From positions 3,844,001 to 3,908,000 of the forward strand of contig NZ_CP029482.1 of assembly GCF_003151075.1 (NCBI RefSeq): a stretch of 64,000 nucleotides of DNA, read 5' to 3'. Shown here piece after piece: positions 47,421 through 56,199 of this stretch (positions within the stretch are counted from its first letter, which is position 1; each line of letters opens with the position of its first letter). Under the pieces are notes generated by a model, which was given only the letters and a program-made list of their open reading frames with translations, made no database searches and was not told where the DNA came from. Both the position numbers and the translations under genes were made by a program. The DNA is from Pseudomonas sp. 31-12. Lineage in GTDB: Bacteria > Pseudomonadota > Gammaproteobacteria > Pseudomonadales > Pseudomonadaceae.

Positions 47421-48080
47421 TCAGTCAGTACCGTATTTCGGCGAACGCGGTCCATACAGCAAGCCCGCCGGTTGCCCCGCCGACAGCAGCCGCGCACTGG
47501 TCACACCGGCAATCGGGTGGCCGGCGTCAGTGGAGCTGTTGATCACTTGCTTGACCGCGGCGGTAATCAGCATGCCAACCAGACCACCGCCACCGTTGTT
47601 GCCGCCCTCTTCGCTCGACGCCCGGGCCGAGCCGGTCCACAGGGTGGTGCCGCTCTTGAGGTCTACCAGTTTCGCAGTGGCGGTTACCACCGTTTCACTG
47701 CTGATGATCAGGTAGCGCGTGCCGTAGTCGGTCACGGTGATGTACAGCGCCGCGTCGGCACCGAAGATTTCCTGCAGCTTGTTGGCCGGTGCCTGATGAA
47801 TGTCCGCCGGTGTGGTCAGGCCATTCTGGCGGAATGTCTCATCGACCAGGGTGATCGGCAGCACGTAGTAACCGGCTTCCGCCAACGGGTACGTGACCTG
47901 CGACAACATGCTGTAGGACGCCTTGACGTCCGGCGAGTTGTTCAGGGGCGGCAGTACCAGAATGGTTTTCGGACGGGCTTGCTTGTACGCCGAATAATCC
48001 ACGGTCTTGGGGCTGACGCAGCCGCCGAGCACGGCCAGCGCCAGCAACCCGACCAGCAGTTTCAATGCGCGCGCGATCAT
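47421..48080 (-). CDS. DUF799 lipoprotein (GNA1162-like)
   Basis: A 219-residue lipoprotein with a lipobox ending LAVLGGC (C21) in MIARALKLLVGLLALAVLGG. The conserved DUF799 core contains ARPKTILVLPPLNNSPDV, ITVTDYGTRYLIISSETVV, and LVDLKSGTTLWTGSARASSE. The family is called putative lipoprotein of unknown function; its structure resembles TolB-like periplasmic domains. It is the third gene of a CsgG-DUF4810-DUF799 set and overlaps the previous gene by four bases. Confidence 0.88.
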   Translation of the reverse strand: MIARALKLLVGLLALAVLGGCVSPKTVDYSAYKQARPKTILVLPPLNNSPDVKASYSMLSQVTYPLAEAGYYVLPITLVDETFRQNGLTTPADIHQAPANKLQEIFGADAALYITVTDYGTRYLIISSETVVTATAKLVDLKSGTTLWTGSARASSEEGGNNGGGGLVGMLITAAVKQVINSSTDAGHPIAGVTSARLLSAGQPAGLLYGPRSPKYGTD

Positions 48081-48448
48081 TGGATGTCTCCGGTCTTGGC
48101 GTTTTTAAGCAGAAAATCCATGTACGGCGTCGACTCGGGAAACAGGGTTTTCTCGGTCCTTAACTGCTGCACCATTTGATCGTCCTTGCCCATGCTCAGG
48201 TACAACAGACCCAAATGAGCGTGGTAGCCGGGCGGCGGTGTCTTGCCGGTGGACCTGATCTTCTGCAGGTCACGTTCCAGCGCTTCGGCCTGGGCTTCCT
48301 TGGGTTCTTCACCCTTGAAGTACTCGTAGACTTGCGGCTGGTAGCTTTCCCACTGGTAAAGGGTTTTCGGGCCGGCGCAACCGGCCAACAGGCCACTGAC
48401 CAGCAATGTCGACGCCATCAGCGCCCACGACACATACGTCTTGAACAT
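48077..48448 (-). CDS. DUF4810 lipoprotein
   Basis: A 123-residue small lipoprotein of the DUF4810 family: signal MFKTYVSWALMASTLLVSGLLAG with the lipobox cysteine (about C24), then the motif TLYQWESYQPQVYEYFKG and the helical part ALERDLQKIRSTGKT. The family is typically encoded between a CsgG-type protein and a DUF799 protein, as here. The start MFKTYV was chosen because GGAGCGGTAAAAGC lies in front; a start 24 bases upstream is also open. Confidence 0.86.
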   Translation of the reverse strand: MFKTYVSWALMASTLLVSGLLAGCAGPKTLYQWESYQPQVYEYFKGEEPKEAQAEALERDLQKIRSTGKTPPPGYHAHLGLLYLSMGKDDQMVQQLRTEKTLFPESTPYMDFLLKNAKTGDIQ

Positions 48449-48478
48449 GCTTTTACCGCTCCTTGTCATCAACCTTGA

Positions 48479-49159
48479 TCAGTTACCCGGTTTCCATGCC
48501 CCGGCATTCATGCCGTCCACCAGGCGATTGATCGCCTCGCGCATGGCCAGGTCGAGCACTTTGCCGTTGAGGGTCGAATCGTAGGCAGCGGTGCCGCCGA
48601 AGCCGATGATTTCACGGTTGGACAAGGCGTACTCGCCCGCGCCCTGAGTCGAATAAACCACTTCGGAGGTGCTGATATTGACGATGTTCAGGTTGACCTT
48701 GGCATAGGCCACCTGGGTCTTGCCGCGACCGAGAATGCCGAACAGCTGGTGATCGCCGGTCTCTTTGCGGCCAAACTCGGTGACATCACCGGTGACTACA
48801 AAGTCTGCACCCTTGAGGCGCTGGGACTGCCCCTTGATCGCGGCTTCCTGCTGGATCTCGCCCATGTTGTCGCGGTCCAGCACGCTGAAGCGGTTGGTTT
48901 GCTGCAAGTGAGTGATCAGGATGGTCTTGGCCTGACCGCCGAGGCGATCCACGCCGTCGGAGAAGATGCCGCGCATGTAGCTCGAACGGTTGTCGAACTT
49001 GCCGACTGCCATCGGTACGCGAACACCGGCATAGGCCACGCTGGCGCTTTCGACTTTGGCGACCGGCAAGGCGCGCGAGCTTTCGGTGGCGCACCCGGCC
49101 ATGCTGCTCAAAAGGGCAATCGCTGCCGCCGACACCAACATCCGAGAGATCATTCTCAC
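48479..49159 (-). CDS. CsgG/HfaB-like outer-membrane-associated lipoprotein
   Basis: A 226-residue protein with a lipoprotein signal (MISRMLVSAAAIALLSSMAG followed by C) and a CsgG-like domain with VAKVESASVAYAGVRVPMAV, THLQQTNRFSVLDRDNM and GADFVVTGDVTEFGRKE. CsgG forms the curli secretion pore in enteric bacteria, but no curlin or csgEF gene is here, so it likely has another role. A GTG start (49159) sits at a good distance from AAGGA; an ATG two codons later (49153) is the alternative. It is first in the three-gene lipoprotein operon. Confidence 0.87.
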   Translation of the reverse strand: MRMISRMLVSAAAIALLSSMAGCATESSRALPVAKVESASVAYAGVRVPMAVGKFDNRSSYMRGIFSDGVDRLGGQAKTILITHLQQTNRFSVLDRDNMGEIQQEAAIKGQSQRLKGADFVVTGDVTEFGRKETGDHQLFGILGRGKTQVAYAKVNLNIVNISTSEVVYSTQGAGEYALSNREIIGFGGTAAYDSTLNGKVLDLAMREAINRLVDGMNAGAWKPGN

Positions 49160-49356
49160 TGTGCATTCCTTCTGAAAAAACGGTTTATCCCGGCACGGCA
49201 ATAGCCAGCCGCTGCGGGGGGCAGCGGCGAAAAAAGCGAGGGGGAGTCGAATCGATAATCGACGTGCTGGACGTCGACGGCCGGCATTATGCCAAAGTGC
49301 CATCATCGTGGACAGTGTTTAATTTTTTATTGGCGCCAATGCATTGGCTGCCGTAT

Positions 49357-49388
49357 TGATCGTTCCCACGCGAGCGTGGGAACGATCA
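49357..49388. repeat. Perfect hairpin repeat after dnaE2
   Basis: TGATCGTTCCCACGC and GCGTGGGAACGATCA form a 15-base perfect stem with a 2-base gap. This motif, distinct from REP families A and B, is common in intergenic Pseudomonas DNA. It lies 20 bases beyond the dnaE2 stop and could act as an attenuation or stability element; no T-run follows on the dnaE2 side. Confidence 0.75.
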
Positions 49389-49408
49389 GTGGCGATCAGT
49401 GGTTGGGA

Positions 49409-52400
49409 TCAGTGGAAATCCCGGCTGCGTACGCTGATGCCATCCAGCAAAGGACTCAAGTCGCTCAGGCGTCCGGCAATCAGGTGTCGCACCTCGCCTT
49501 CCTTTTCCCAGCGGCCATCGACCTTGAGCAATTGCGAGCCGACGAGGACTTTTCGCTGCCGGTCGGCGAGGTCGCGCCAGACGATGACGTTGATGTTGCC
49601 GAACTCGTCTTCCAGGGTGACAAAGGTCACGCCACTGGCCGTGCCCGGCCGTTGCCGACCTGTGACCATCCCGGCGACGCTGACCGGGCGCCCGTGTTCG
49701 ACTTCCATCAGCTCTTTCGAACTGCGGCAACGCCGGGCTTTCAATTCACCGCGCAGCAACGCCAGCGGATGCGGGCCGAGGGTGGTGCCGACACTGTTGT
49801 AGTCGGCCAGCAGGTCCTCGCCCACCGTGGGTTTGGGCAGATAGATCGCAGGTTCTTCCTGGCTCGGCAGGCCGGCAAACAAACCGAGCTGCTTCTGCAC
49901 CCCCGCCACTTCCCAGCGCGCCCGATGACGGTCTCCCGCCAGGCCACGCAGCGCACCGGCGTCGGCCAATTGCTCCTGGGCACGGGCATCAAGCCGCGCA
50001 CGCTCGCCCAGGTCAGCGATGTCGACAAATATCCCCTTCGCCCTCGCCGCTTCGATGCGCCGGGCATCGTCCTCGCGAAAGCCCTTGATCATCCGCAGCC
50101 CCATGCGAATCGCCGGTTGCGCGCCGGTAATCGGTTCGAGACTGCAATCCCAGTCACTCGCGCGCACGTCCACCGGGCGAATCTGCAAATGGTGCCGGCG
50201 CGCGTCCTGCAGAATCTGGTCCGGGCTATAGAAACCCATGGGCCAGCTATTAATCAGCGCACAGGCGAAAGCTGCCGGCTCGTGGCATTTCAACCAGCAA
50301 CTGGCGTAGGTCAGCAAGGCGAAACTGGCGGCGTGGGACTCGGGAAAACCGTAGCTGCCAAAGCCCTTGATCTGTTCGAAGATCTGCGCGGCGAACTCGG
50401 CCGTGTAGCCGTTTTTCTTCATCCCGGCGGCCAGGCGATCCTTGTGCGGTTCCAGTCCGCCGTGGCGTTTCCAAGCGGCCATGGAGCGGCGCAACTGATC
50501 GGCCTCGCCGGGGCTGTAGTCGGCGGCGACAATCGCAATCTGCATCACCTGTTCCTGAAACAGCGGCACGCCCAGGGTACGCTTGAGCACGACTTCCAGT
50601 GCCGGGGACGGGTAAACCTCCGGTTCCTCCTTGTTTCGCCGGCGCAGGTACGGATGCACCATCCCGCCCTGAATCGGCCCCGGACGGACGATCGCCACCT
50701 CGATCACCAGGTCATAAAACTCGCGGGGCTTGAGCCTCGGCAGCATCGACATCTGCGCCCGGGATTCGATCTGGAACACGCCGATGGTGTCGGCACGGCC
50801 GATCATGTCGTAGGTTGGCGAGTCTTCGGCCGGGATCGTCGCCAGGCTCAAGTCCAGATGGCGATGACGGCGCAGCAAATCAAAACAGCGACGGATCGCG
50901 CTGAGCATGCCCAAGGCCAGAATATCCACCTTGAGCAGCCCCACCGCGTCGAGATCGTCCTTGTCCCATTGAATGATGGTGCGCTCGGCCATGGCGGCGT
51001 TTTCCACCGGCACCAGCGTATCCAGCGGCTGCTCGGAAATCACAAAACCACCAGGGTGCTGGGACAGATGTCGGGGGAAACCGATCAGTTGCCCGGTCAA
51101 GCTCAGCACCCGGCGCAGCACCGGGCTCTCGGGATCGAAACCGCCTTCAAGCAGGCGCTCCACGGGAGGCGTTGTATCGCTCCAGTGGCCGCAGCAATCG
51201 GCCAAAGCGTTGATCTGATCCGGCGGCAGGCCCAAGGCCTTGGCCACGTCGCGCACCGCGCCGGCCGCGTGATAGGTGCTGACCACCGCCGTGAGCGCCG
51301 CGCGGGTCCGGCCATAACGCTGGAACACGTACTGCAAGACTTCTTCGCGCCGTTCGTGTTCGAAATCGACGTCGATGTCCGGCGGTTCATTGCGCTCTTT
51401 GGAGAGAAAACGTTCGAACAACAGCGTGGTGCGATCCGGGTCGATTTCGGTGATGCCCAAGGCAAAACATACCGCCGAATTCGCGGCAGAACCCCGCCCC
51501 TGACAGAGGATTTTCTGCTCACGGGCAAACCGCACAATGTCATGCACCGTCAGGAAGTAGCTTTCATAGCCCAGTTCGGCGATCAGCTCCAGCTCCTTGT
51601 CGATCTGCACCAGCACCTTGGCTTGCGGACCGTTTGGCCAGCGCCACGCGACACCCTCTTCGGTCAGATGCCGCAACCAGGATGTGGCCGTCTGGCCTTC
51701 CGGCACCAGCTCGCGAGGATACTGGTAACGCAACTGGCCGAGGTCGAAGGTGCAGCGCCGGGCAATGGTCAGCGTTTCATCGAGCAGCGCTTGCGGGTAG
51801 ATCGATTGCAGGGCATCGAGGCTGCGCACATGCCGCTCGCCGTTCGGATGCAGGCGCAACCCGGCCTCGGCCACCGGCAGGTGATGACGGATCGCGGTCA
51901 TGGTGTCCTGCAAGGCGCGCCGTCCACGGCTGTGCATGTGCACATCGCCGCTGGCCACCGCTGGAATCCGCAGTTCCCGCGCCAGTGTCAGCAGTGCGTC
52001 CAGTCGTCGGGTGTCGTCCTGTCCGCGATGCAACTGCACGGCCAGCCACAGGCCATCGGTGAACGTCTGTTTCAGCCAGTGACCGCTGGCAAAATCATCG
52101 ACCGCGTCCGGCACCCACAACGCCAGCAGCCCCGGCATCGGCTCGCTGAAGTCCTCACGCAGCACCTGATATTGACCTTTCTGCGTACGGCGCCGCGCCC
52201 GGGTAATCAGGCGGCACAGGGTCTGGTAACCCTCAAGGTTTTCCACCAGCAGCACCAGTTTCGGACCGTCCTCGATGCGGACTTCGCTGCCGATGATCAG
52301 CGGCAGTTCCACCGATCGGGCCGCTTGCCAGGCGCGGACGATGCCCGCCAGGGTGCATTCATCGGTGATCGCCAGCGCTTGATAGCCGTGTTTTTTCGCC

Positions 52401-52486
52401 CGCTGAAACAGCTCAAGGGCACTGGACGCACCGCGCTGGAAACTGAAGTTCGACAGGCAGTGCAGCTCCGCATACTCGACGCTCAT
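49409..52486 (-). CDS. dnaE2: Error-prone DNA polymerase DnaE2 (ImuC)
   Basis: A 1025-residue C-family polymerase of the DnaE2 class that, with ImuA and ImuB, carries out damage-induced mutagenic translesion synthesis. The N-terminal PHP domain ([18 protein letters not shown]) is recognisable. The catalytic aspartates are in [18 protein letters not shown] and [17 protein letters not shown]-terminal OB-fold ([16 protein letters not shown]) follows. The start [10 protein letters not shown] overlaps the imuB stop by four bases. It is the last gene of the LexA2-controlled operon. Confidence 0.96.
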   Translation of the reverse strand: MSVEYAELHCLSNFSFQRGASSALELFQRAKKHGYQALAITDECTLAGIVRAWQAARSVELPLIIGSEVRIEDGPKLVLLVENLEGYQTLCRLITRARRRTQKGQYQVLREDFSEPMPGLLALWVPDAVDDFASGHWLKQTFTDGLWLAVQLHRGQDDTRRLDALLTLARELRIPAVASGDVHMHSRGRRALQDTMTAIRHHLPVAEAGLRLHPNGERHVRSLDALQSIYPQALLDETLTIARRCTFDLGQLRYQYPRELVPEGQTATSWLRHLTEEGVAWRWPNGPQAKVLVQIDKELELIAELGYESYFLTVHDIVRFAREQKILCQGRGSAANSAVCFALGITEIDPDRTTLLFERFLSKERNEPPDIDVDFEHERREEVLQYVFQRYGRTRAALTAVVSTYHAAGAVRDVAKALGLPPDQINALADCCGHWSDTTPPVERLLEGGFDPESPVLRRVLSLTGQLIGFPRHLSQHPGGFVISEQPLDTLVPVENAAMAERTIIQWDKDDLDAVGLLKVDILALGMLSAIRRCFDLLRRHRHLDLSLATIPAEDSPTYDMIGRADTIGVFQIESRAQMSMLPRLKPREFYDLVIEVAIVRPGPIQGGMVHPYLRRRNKEEPEVYPSPALEVVLKRTLGVPLFQEQVMQIAIVAADYSPGEADQLRRSMAAWKRHGGLEPHKDRLAAGMKKNGYTAEFAAQIFEQIKGFGSYGFPESHAASFALLTYASCWLKCHEPAAFACALINSWPMGFYSPDQILQDARRHHLQIRPVDVRASDWDCSLEPITGAQPAIRMGLRMIKGFREDDARRIEAARAKGIFVDIADLGERARLDARAQEQLADAGALRGLAGDRHRARWEVAGVQKQLGLFAGLPSQEEPAIYLPKPTVGEDLLADYNSVGTTLGPHPLALLRGELKARRCRSSKELMEVEHGRPVSVAGMVTGRQRPGTASGVTFVTLEDEFGNINVIVWRDLADRQRKVLVGSQLLKVDGRWEKEGEVRHLIAGRLSDLSPLLDGISVRSRDFH

Positions 52487-53898
52487 GCGAACCAGCCTTG
52501 CAGCCACAGGGGACCGCCCTCACCCACTGCACGGTAGGCCCAGCCCTGCTGGCCGGAACGGGTTTCGATCAGGTAGTAATCGCGGCGCACATCATCGCCA
52601 TCCCACCAGCCGGACTCAATGCGCTCCGGCCCCATGAGAATCCGTGTCGAGCCTTCGTGTACGGCCTGCGGCTCGGTCAGCAACCAGCCCGGACGCTGCA
52701 CCCCCGCCAATCCCGCACACAGTTGAGTGTCGGCCCGCGCCTGCCACGCGCACTCTGGCCGGTGATCGGCCTGGAAGCGCAAGCCATGCACGGCGTCATC
52801 GCCGAGCCGTGCGCGCAAGCGTTCGCGCAGTTGCTCCCAGGGCAAGGACTGCTGCGGACGGTCGTCGAACAGTTCCTGACGCTGCGGGACGAAGCTCGGC
52901 AAGTCCTCGGCGCGCAACCGAAAACCGCGCACCGGGGCCTCGACCTGGACCTGTTCCAGCCGCCCCCGGGCCAGTTCGAAGAGCATCGCCGGATCGCGCT
53001 CGGCGCTGAGCAGGCCGACCTTGATCACCGTGTCCGGCAAGCCGGCGTGCTCCAGGTGCAGGTCGAAACGCTGCACGCCACTGTCGCGGCCGCAGAGGAA
53101 GGCCGACAGATCGCCGGTCAAGCGACGTAACGGAAACAGCAGCGCCTGATGCGATTGCACATCAAAGTTGAGCTCGATGCGCACATCAAATCGGTCCGGC
53201 GGCAGGTAGAACGCCAGCGCCAGCCGCCGCTCACCGAACAAGGCATCCAGGTGCTTGAGCACCTGCGCCTCGAACCGTCGCGCCAGGCTATTGCGCGGCA
53301 ACGCCTGCACCTGATTCAAGGTGCGCAACCCCATGCGCGACAACGCCGTGGCCACCGCCGGTTCCAGGGCAACCCGGTCGACAGGCAACTGCCCCAGGTG
53401 ATAGCGCAAGGCTTGATCGTCCGGCACCACCAGTCCGTCATACACGTTGGCCAACACCCGCGCGGCCACCGGGTTGGGCGCGGCGACGATGCGGTGACGG
53501 AAGCCAAGCTCGCCGAGCTCGGTACGCAACCGCGCCTCGAACTGCGGCCAGGGCCCGAACAATCCCAGGCTGGATTCAATTTCAAACACCACGGCACGCG
53601 GGTAATGCACGCTGACCTGGGAGCTGAAGCGATAGGCCCACGCCGCCAGGAACTGCTGCCAGTGTTCGATCTCGGCGACGTCGTATTCAGCCGTGACAAA
53701 ACCTTTGCTCAAGGCCTGGGCGGCGGTCATCGACTGCCCCGGACGCAAGCCCAGTGCCCGCGCCGGAGCGTTGACCGCTTGCAGCACCCGGCGCTGTGCC
53801 GGGCCGGTCAGCAGCGCCAACGGTTCATCGGGATCGGGGCGCTGACGCAGTACCGCGTCCAGCGCCAATTGCGGGAAGAGAATGCAGACCCAACGCAT
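52483..53898 (-). CDS. imuB: Y-family polymerase-like protein ImuB
   Basis: A 471-residue Y-family polymerase homologue. The N-terminus [20 protein letters not shown] lacks the DxD-type catalytic acids of active Y-family enzymes, as expected for ImuB, which is a scaffold in the mutasome. The finger/thumb regions are present ([20 protein letters not shown]). A QRQELFDD segment, plausible as a sliding-clamp contact, lies in the C-terminal half. I chose the ATG at 53896-53898, which starts exactly at the conserved N-terminus. It lies between imuA and dnaE2 with a four-base overlap on the downstream side. Confidence 0.93.
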   Translation of the reverse strand: MRWVCILFPQLALDAVLRQRPDPDEPLALLTGPAQRRVLQAVNAPARALGLRPGQSMTAAQALSKGFVTAEYDVAEIEHWQQFLAAWAYRFSSQVSVHYPRAVVFEIESSLGLFGPWPQFEARLRTELGELGFRHRIVAAPNPVAARVLANVYDGLVVPDDQALRYHLGQLPVDRVALEPAVATALSRMGLRTLNQVQALPRNSLARRFEAQVLKHLDALFGERRLALAFYLPPDRFDVRIELNFDVQSHQALLFPLRRLTGDLSAFLCGRDSGVQRFDLHLEHAGLPDTVIKVGLLSAERDPAMLFELARGRLEQVQVEAPVRGFRLRAEDLPSFVPQRQELFDDRPQQSLPWEQLRERLRARLGDDAVHGLRFQADHRPECAWQARADTQLCAGLAGVQRPGWLLTEPQAVHEGSTRILMGPERIESGWWDGDDVRRDYYLIETRSGQQGWAYRAVGEGGPLWLQGWFA

Positions 53899-53905
53899 GG
53901 CAACC

Positions 53906-54523
53906 TCAATGCCCCACAGGGAAGGCAATCGGTGCCGAACGGGCCAACCCGCCACGACACTTGAGCACGCGTAACTGTGCAGGCCGGGCATCGATGGCGA
54001 TGCGCAGGGCCGCGGGCGAAGGGTTGATGGCTTCGTTGATCGAGCGGTAAGCAAACGCCAGGGTCGAGCCGGTTTCCGCCGCCACCTGCAAGCGCCGCAA
54101 CGCCCGGTCATCGGCCTTGTGCGGCCAGCACAGCACCGCACCGCAACTGCCCGAGCGCAGGCATTGTTCCGCCGCCCACAGCGCATCGCGCTCGCTGGCC
54201 TGGATGATCGACAACTGGCGCAGATCGACCCCGGCATTCTGCCAGGCCTGGGGATACGGCACGTAAGGCGGCGCCACCAGCACAATGCGCTCGCCCGCCG
54301 CCGACAGCCGCGCCAGCGCCGGCCACACCAGCTGCAACTCGCCAACGCCCTGCCCGGCCAGGAGGATTTCCGTCAGCGCCGCTTCCGGCCAACCGCCCGT
54401 GGGCAACGCCGCGTCCAGCGCGGCATGCCCGGTGGGTTGCGGGCTGACCGCCGGTGGCGCAGGCCGGCCCTTCCAGACCTGGCCGCCATTGAACAGCGTA
54501 TCCAACGCAACGACGGCGCCCAT
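53906..54523 (-). CDS. imuA: Mutasome protein ImuA
   Basis: A 205-residue RecA-like accessory protein of the ImuABC mutasome. Visible core: ALPTGGWPEAALTEILLAG (in place of a P-loop), RIVLVAPPYVPYPQAW, and LRRLQVAAETGSTLAFAYR. The start codon overlaps the lexA2 stop (TGATG). ImuA is thought to help load the ImuB-DnaE2 complex; the detailed role is not settled. Seven bases separate it from imuB. Confidence 0.92.
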   Translation of the reverse strand: MGAVVALDTLFNGGQVWKGRPAPPAVSPQPTGHAALDAALPTGGWPEAALTEILLAGQGVGELQLVWPALARLSAAGERIVLVAPPYVPYPQAWQNAGVDLRQLSIIQASERDALWAAEQCLRSGSCGAVLCWPHKADDRALRRLQVAAETGSTLAFAYRSINEAINPSPAALRIAIDARPAQLRVLKCRGGLARSAPIAFPVGH

Positions 54524-55140
54524 CACCCTTGCCTCACCAGACCGCAGAACACCCCTTCGATGGCCAGGTCCTGACTGGCCTCGACGATGATCGGCTGATA
54601 GGCCGGGTTGCGCGGCAGCAACCGGACAACGTCGCCGACCCGCTCGAAACGCTTGATGGTGACTTCGCCGTCAAGCCGCGCCACGACGATCTGGCCGTTG
54701 AACGCCTCGGGATTGCGGTGCACGCCCACCAGGTCGCCGTCGAGAATGCCGTCCTCGATCATCGAATCACCCTGGACCCGCAGCATGTAGTCCGGCACCC
54801 GCGAGAAGATCGACGGATCAAGCAGCAAACGGCTGTGCACCTCGGCATCGGCACCGATCGGCGCACCCGCCGCGACCCGGCCGAGCACCGGGATGTCCAG
54901 CAACTCGGGCCGCGCCGGTTGCCCGAGCAAACGGATGCCCCGGGCCTGATGCGGGTTGACCTCGATGAATCCGGCTTCGGTCAGCGCCAGCACGTGCTTG
55001 CGCGCCACGCTGCGGGAGGCAAAACCAAACGCCTCGCTGATTTCAGCGAGGCTCGGGGACTGACCGTGCTCCGCGATTCGATCGCGGATAAAGGTCAGGA
55101 TGGCAGTACGGCGGGGGGTTAAAGTCGTCATGGAGTACAT
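54523..55140 (-). CDS. LexA2-type SOS repressor
   Basis: A 205-residue LexA-family repressor with an N-terminal winged helix-turn-helix (LAEISEAFGFASRSVARKHV). The self-cleavage domain has an Ala-Gly cleavage site in RVAAGAP, the catalytic serine in QGDSM (S126) and lysine in VTIKRF (K163), with 37 residues between them as in E. coli LexA. It is first in the lexA2-imuA-imuB-dnaE2 operon. The ATG at 55138-55140 has an AAAGAG ribosome site but lies inside the operator. An ATG nine bases downstream (55131) gives 202 residues. In P. putida, LexA2 represses this operon, which is likely here too. Confidence 0.93.
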   Translation of the reverse strand: MYSMTTLTPRRTAILTFIRDRIAEHGQSPSLAEISEAFGFASRSVARKHVLALTEAGFIEVNPHQARGIRLLGQPARPELLDIPVLGRVAAGAPIGADAEVHSRLLLDPSIFSRVPDYMLRVQGDSMIEDGILDGDLVGVHRNPEAFNGQIVVARLDGEVTIKRFERVGDVVRLLPRNPAYQPIIVEASQDLAIEGVFCGLVRQG

Positions 55141-55148
55141 TTGTACTC
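55133..55148. promoter_or_regulatory. LexA2 operator overlapping the lexA2 start
   Basis: GAGTACATTTGTACTC is a perfect inverted repeat (GAGTAC N4 GTACTC). This matches the AGTAC-N4-GTNCT type of site described for LexA2 of P. putida and differs from the CTGT-N8-ACAG SOS box. It overlaps the upstream ATG of lexA2 itself. Confidence 0.9.
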
Positions 55149-55178
55149 TTTCGGCTTTTTTCTGGCAAGGACCGCCAG

Positions 55179-56096
55179 TCAGCTCAAGCCACGCGACGCC
55201 AGAAACCCTGCGATGTAATCGATGAACGCCAGCACTTTCGCGGTTGCCCGCCGATGACTGGGGTACACCGCCAGGATGTACGAGCCAAAACTGTCCGGAT
55301 CGATGACGTAATCGGCCATCACCCGCACCAGCCGCCCGTCGGCGATGTACGGCGCAGCGCTCCACAGCGGCGTGTGCAGCAAGCCGCGCCCGGCCAGTGC
55401 GTTGGCCAGCAGCAAGTCGTAATTGTCGCTGCGCAACCGCGGTGACTGCGGTTGCGCCAGGCTCAAACGTTGCCCGTCGCGTTCGGCCCACCAGAATTCG
55501 CGGCTGAGCAACGGATGACGGTAGAGCAGCCATTCGTGGTCATCGAGGGTGTCCGGCGTGACCGGCAACCCCTTGCGCGCCAGATAATCAGGGCTGGCGC
55601 ACAACGCCAGCCGATTGCTGCCGACGACGCGGGCGATCAGCCCCGGCAAATCGTCATGCCCCTCGCGCAACGCCAGGTCGTAGCCGCTTTCCAGCAGGTT
55701 GACGAACTCATCGCACAAATCCACTTGCAGGTTGATCTGCGGATATTGCTCCAGAAAACCGCCGCACACCTGATCCAGAAATGCATGCCCATACGCCAGC
55801 GGCGCGGTGATTTTCAGGTTACCGCGCAGACCATGCTGCAACTGCTCGATTTCCTCGCCGGCCTCGTCCAGCCGCTGTAAGACCTGGCGCGCGGTTTCCA
55901 GATACAGACGACCGGATTCGGTCAGCAAAATCCGCCGGGTGCTGCGCTCGAACAACCGGGCGCCGAGCTCCGCCTCCAGATGATTGACCGCTTTGGTCAG
56001 GGCCGACGGGGTCTTGCCCAGTTGCTCGGCGGCGCGGCTGAAACTGCCCAGTTGCGCGGTGACCACAAACATTTTTAATGCACCCAACTTGTCCAT
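55179..56096 (-). CDS. LysR-family transcriptional regulator
   Basis: A 305-residue LysR-type regulator with the N-terminal helix-turn-helix (VVTAQLGSFSRAAEQLGKTP, SALTKAVNHLEAELGARLF) and a ligand-binding domain containing ITAPLAYGHAFLD. I chose the ATG just before DKLGALKMFV. It is divergent from the amidohydrolase gene with about 100 bases between, so that gene is the likely target. Confidence 0.92.
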   Translation of the reverse strand: MDKLGALKMFVVTAQLGSFSRAAEQLGKTPSALTKAVNHLEAELGARLFERSTRRILLTESGRLYLETARQVLQRLDEAGEEIEQLQHGLRGNLKITAPLAYGHAFLDQVCGGFLEQYPQINLQVDLCDEFVNLLESGYDLALREGHDDLPGLIARVVGSNRLALCASPDYLARKGLPVTPDTLDDHEWLLYRHPLLSREFWWAERDGQRLSLAQPQSPRLRSDNYDLLLANALAGRGLLHTPLWSAAPYIADGRLVRVMADYVIDPDSFGSYILAVYPSHRRATAKVLAFIDYIAGFLASRGLS

Positions 56097-56199
56097 TCTT
56101 TTTCCATTCAGGCAAAAACGTTTTTCGTGAGCGAGGCGTTCTGCTGGCCGTGACAAGCCACTAATCTGGCCATCAGACGCAATAACAAGGAAACATTCA

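Noticed and set aside
49289..52537. Very long plus-strand open frame opposite dnaE2
   Set aside because: dnaE2 motifs (PDIDVDF and others) lie on the minus strand. The plus frame is a codon-bias shadow with no recognisable domain.
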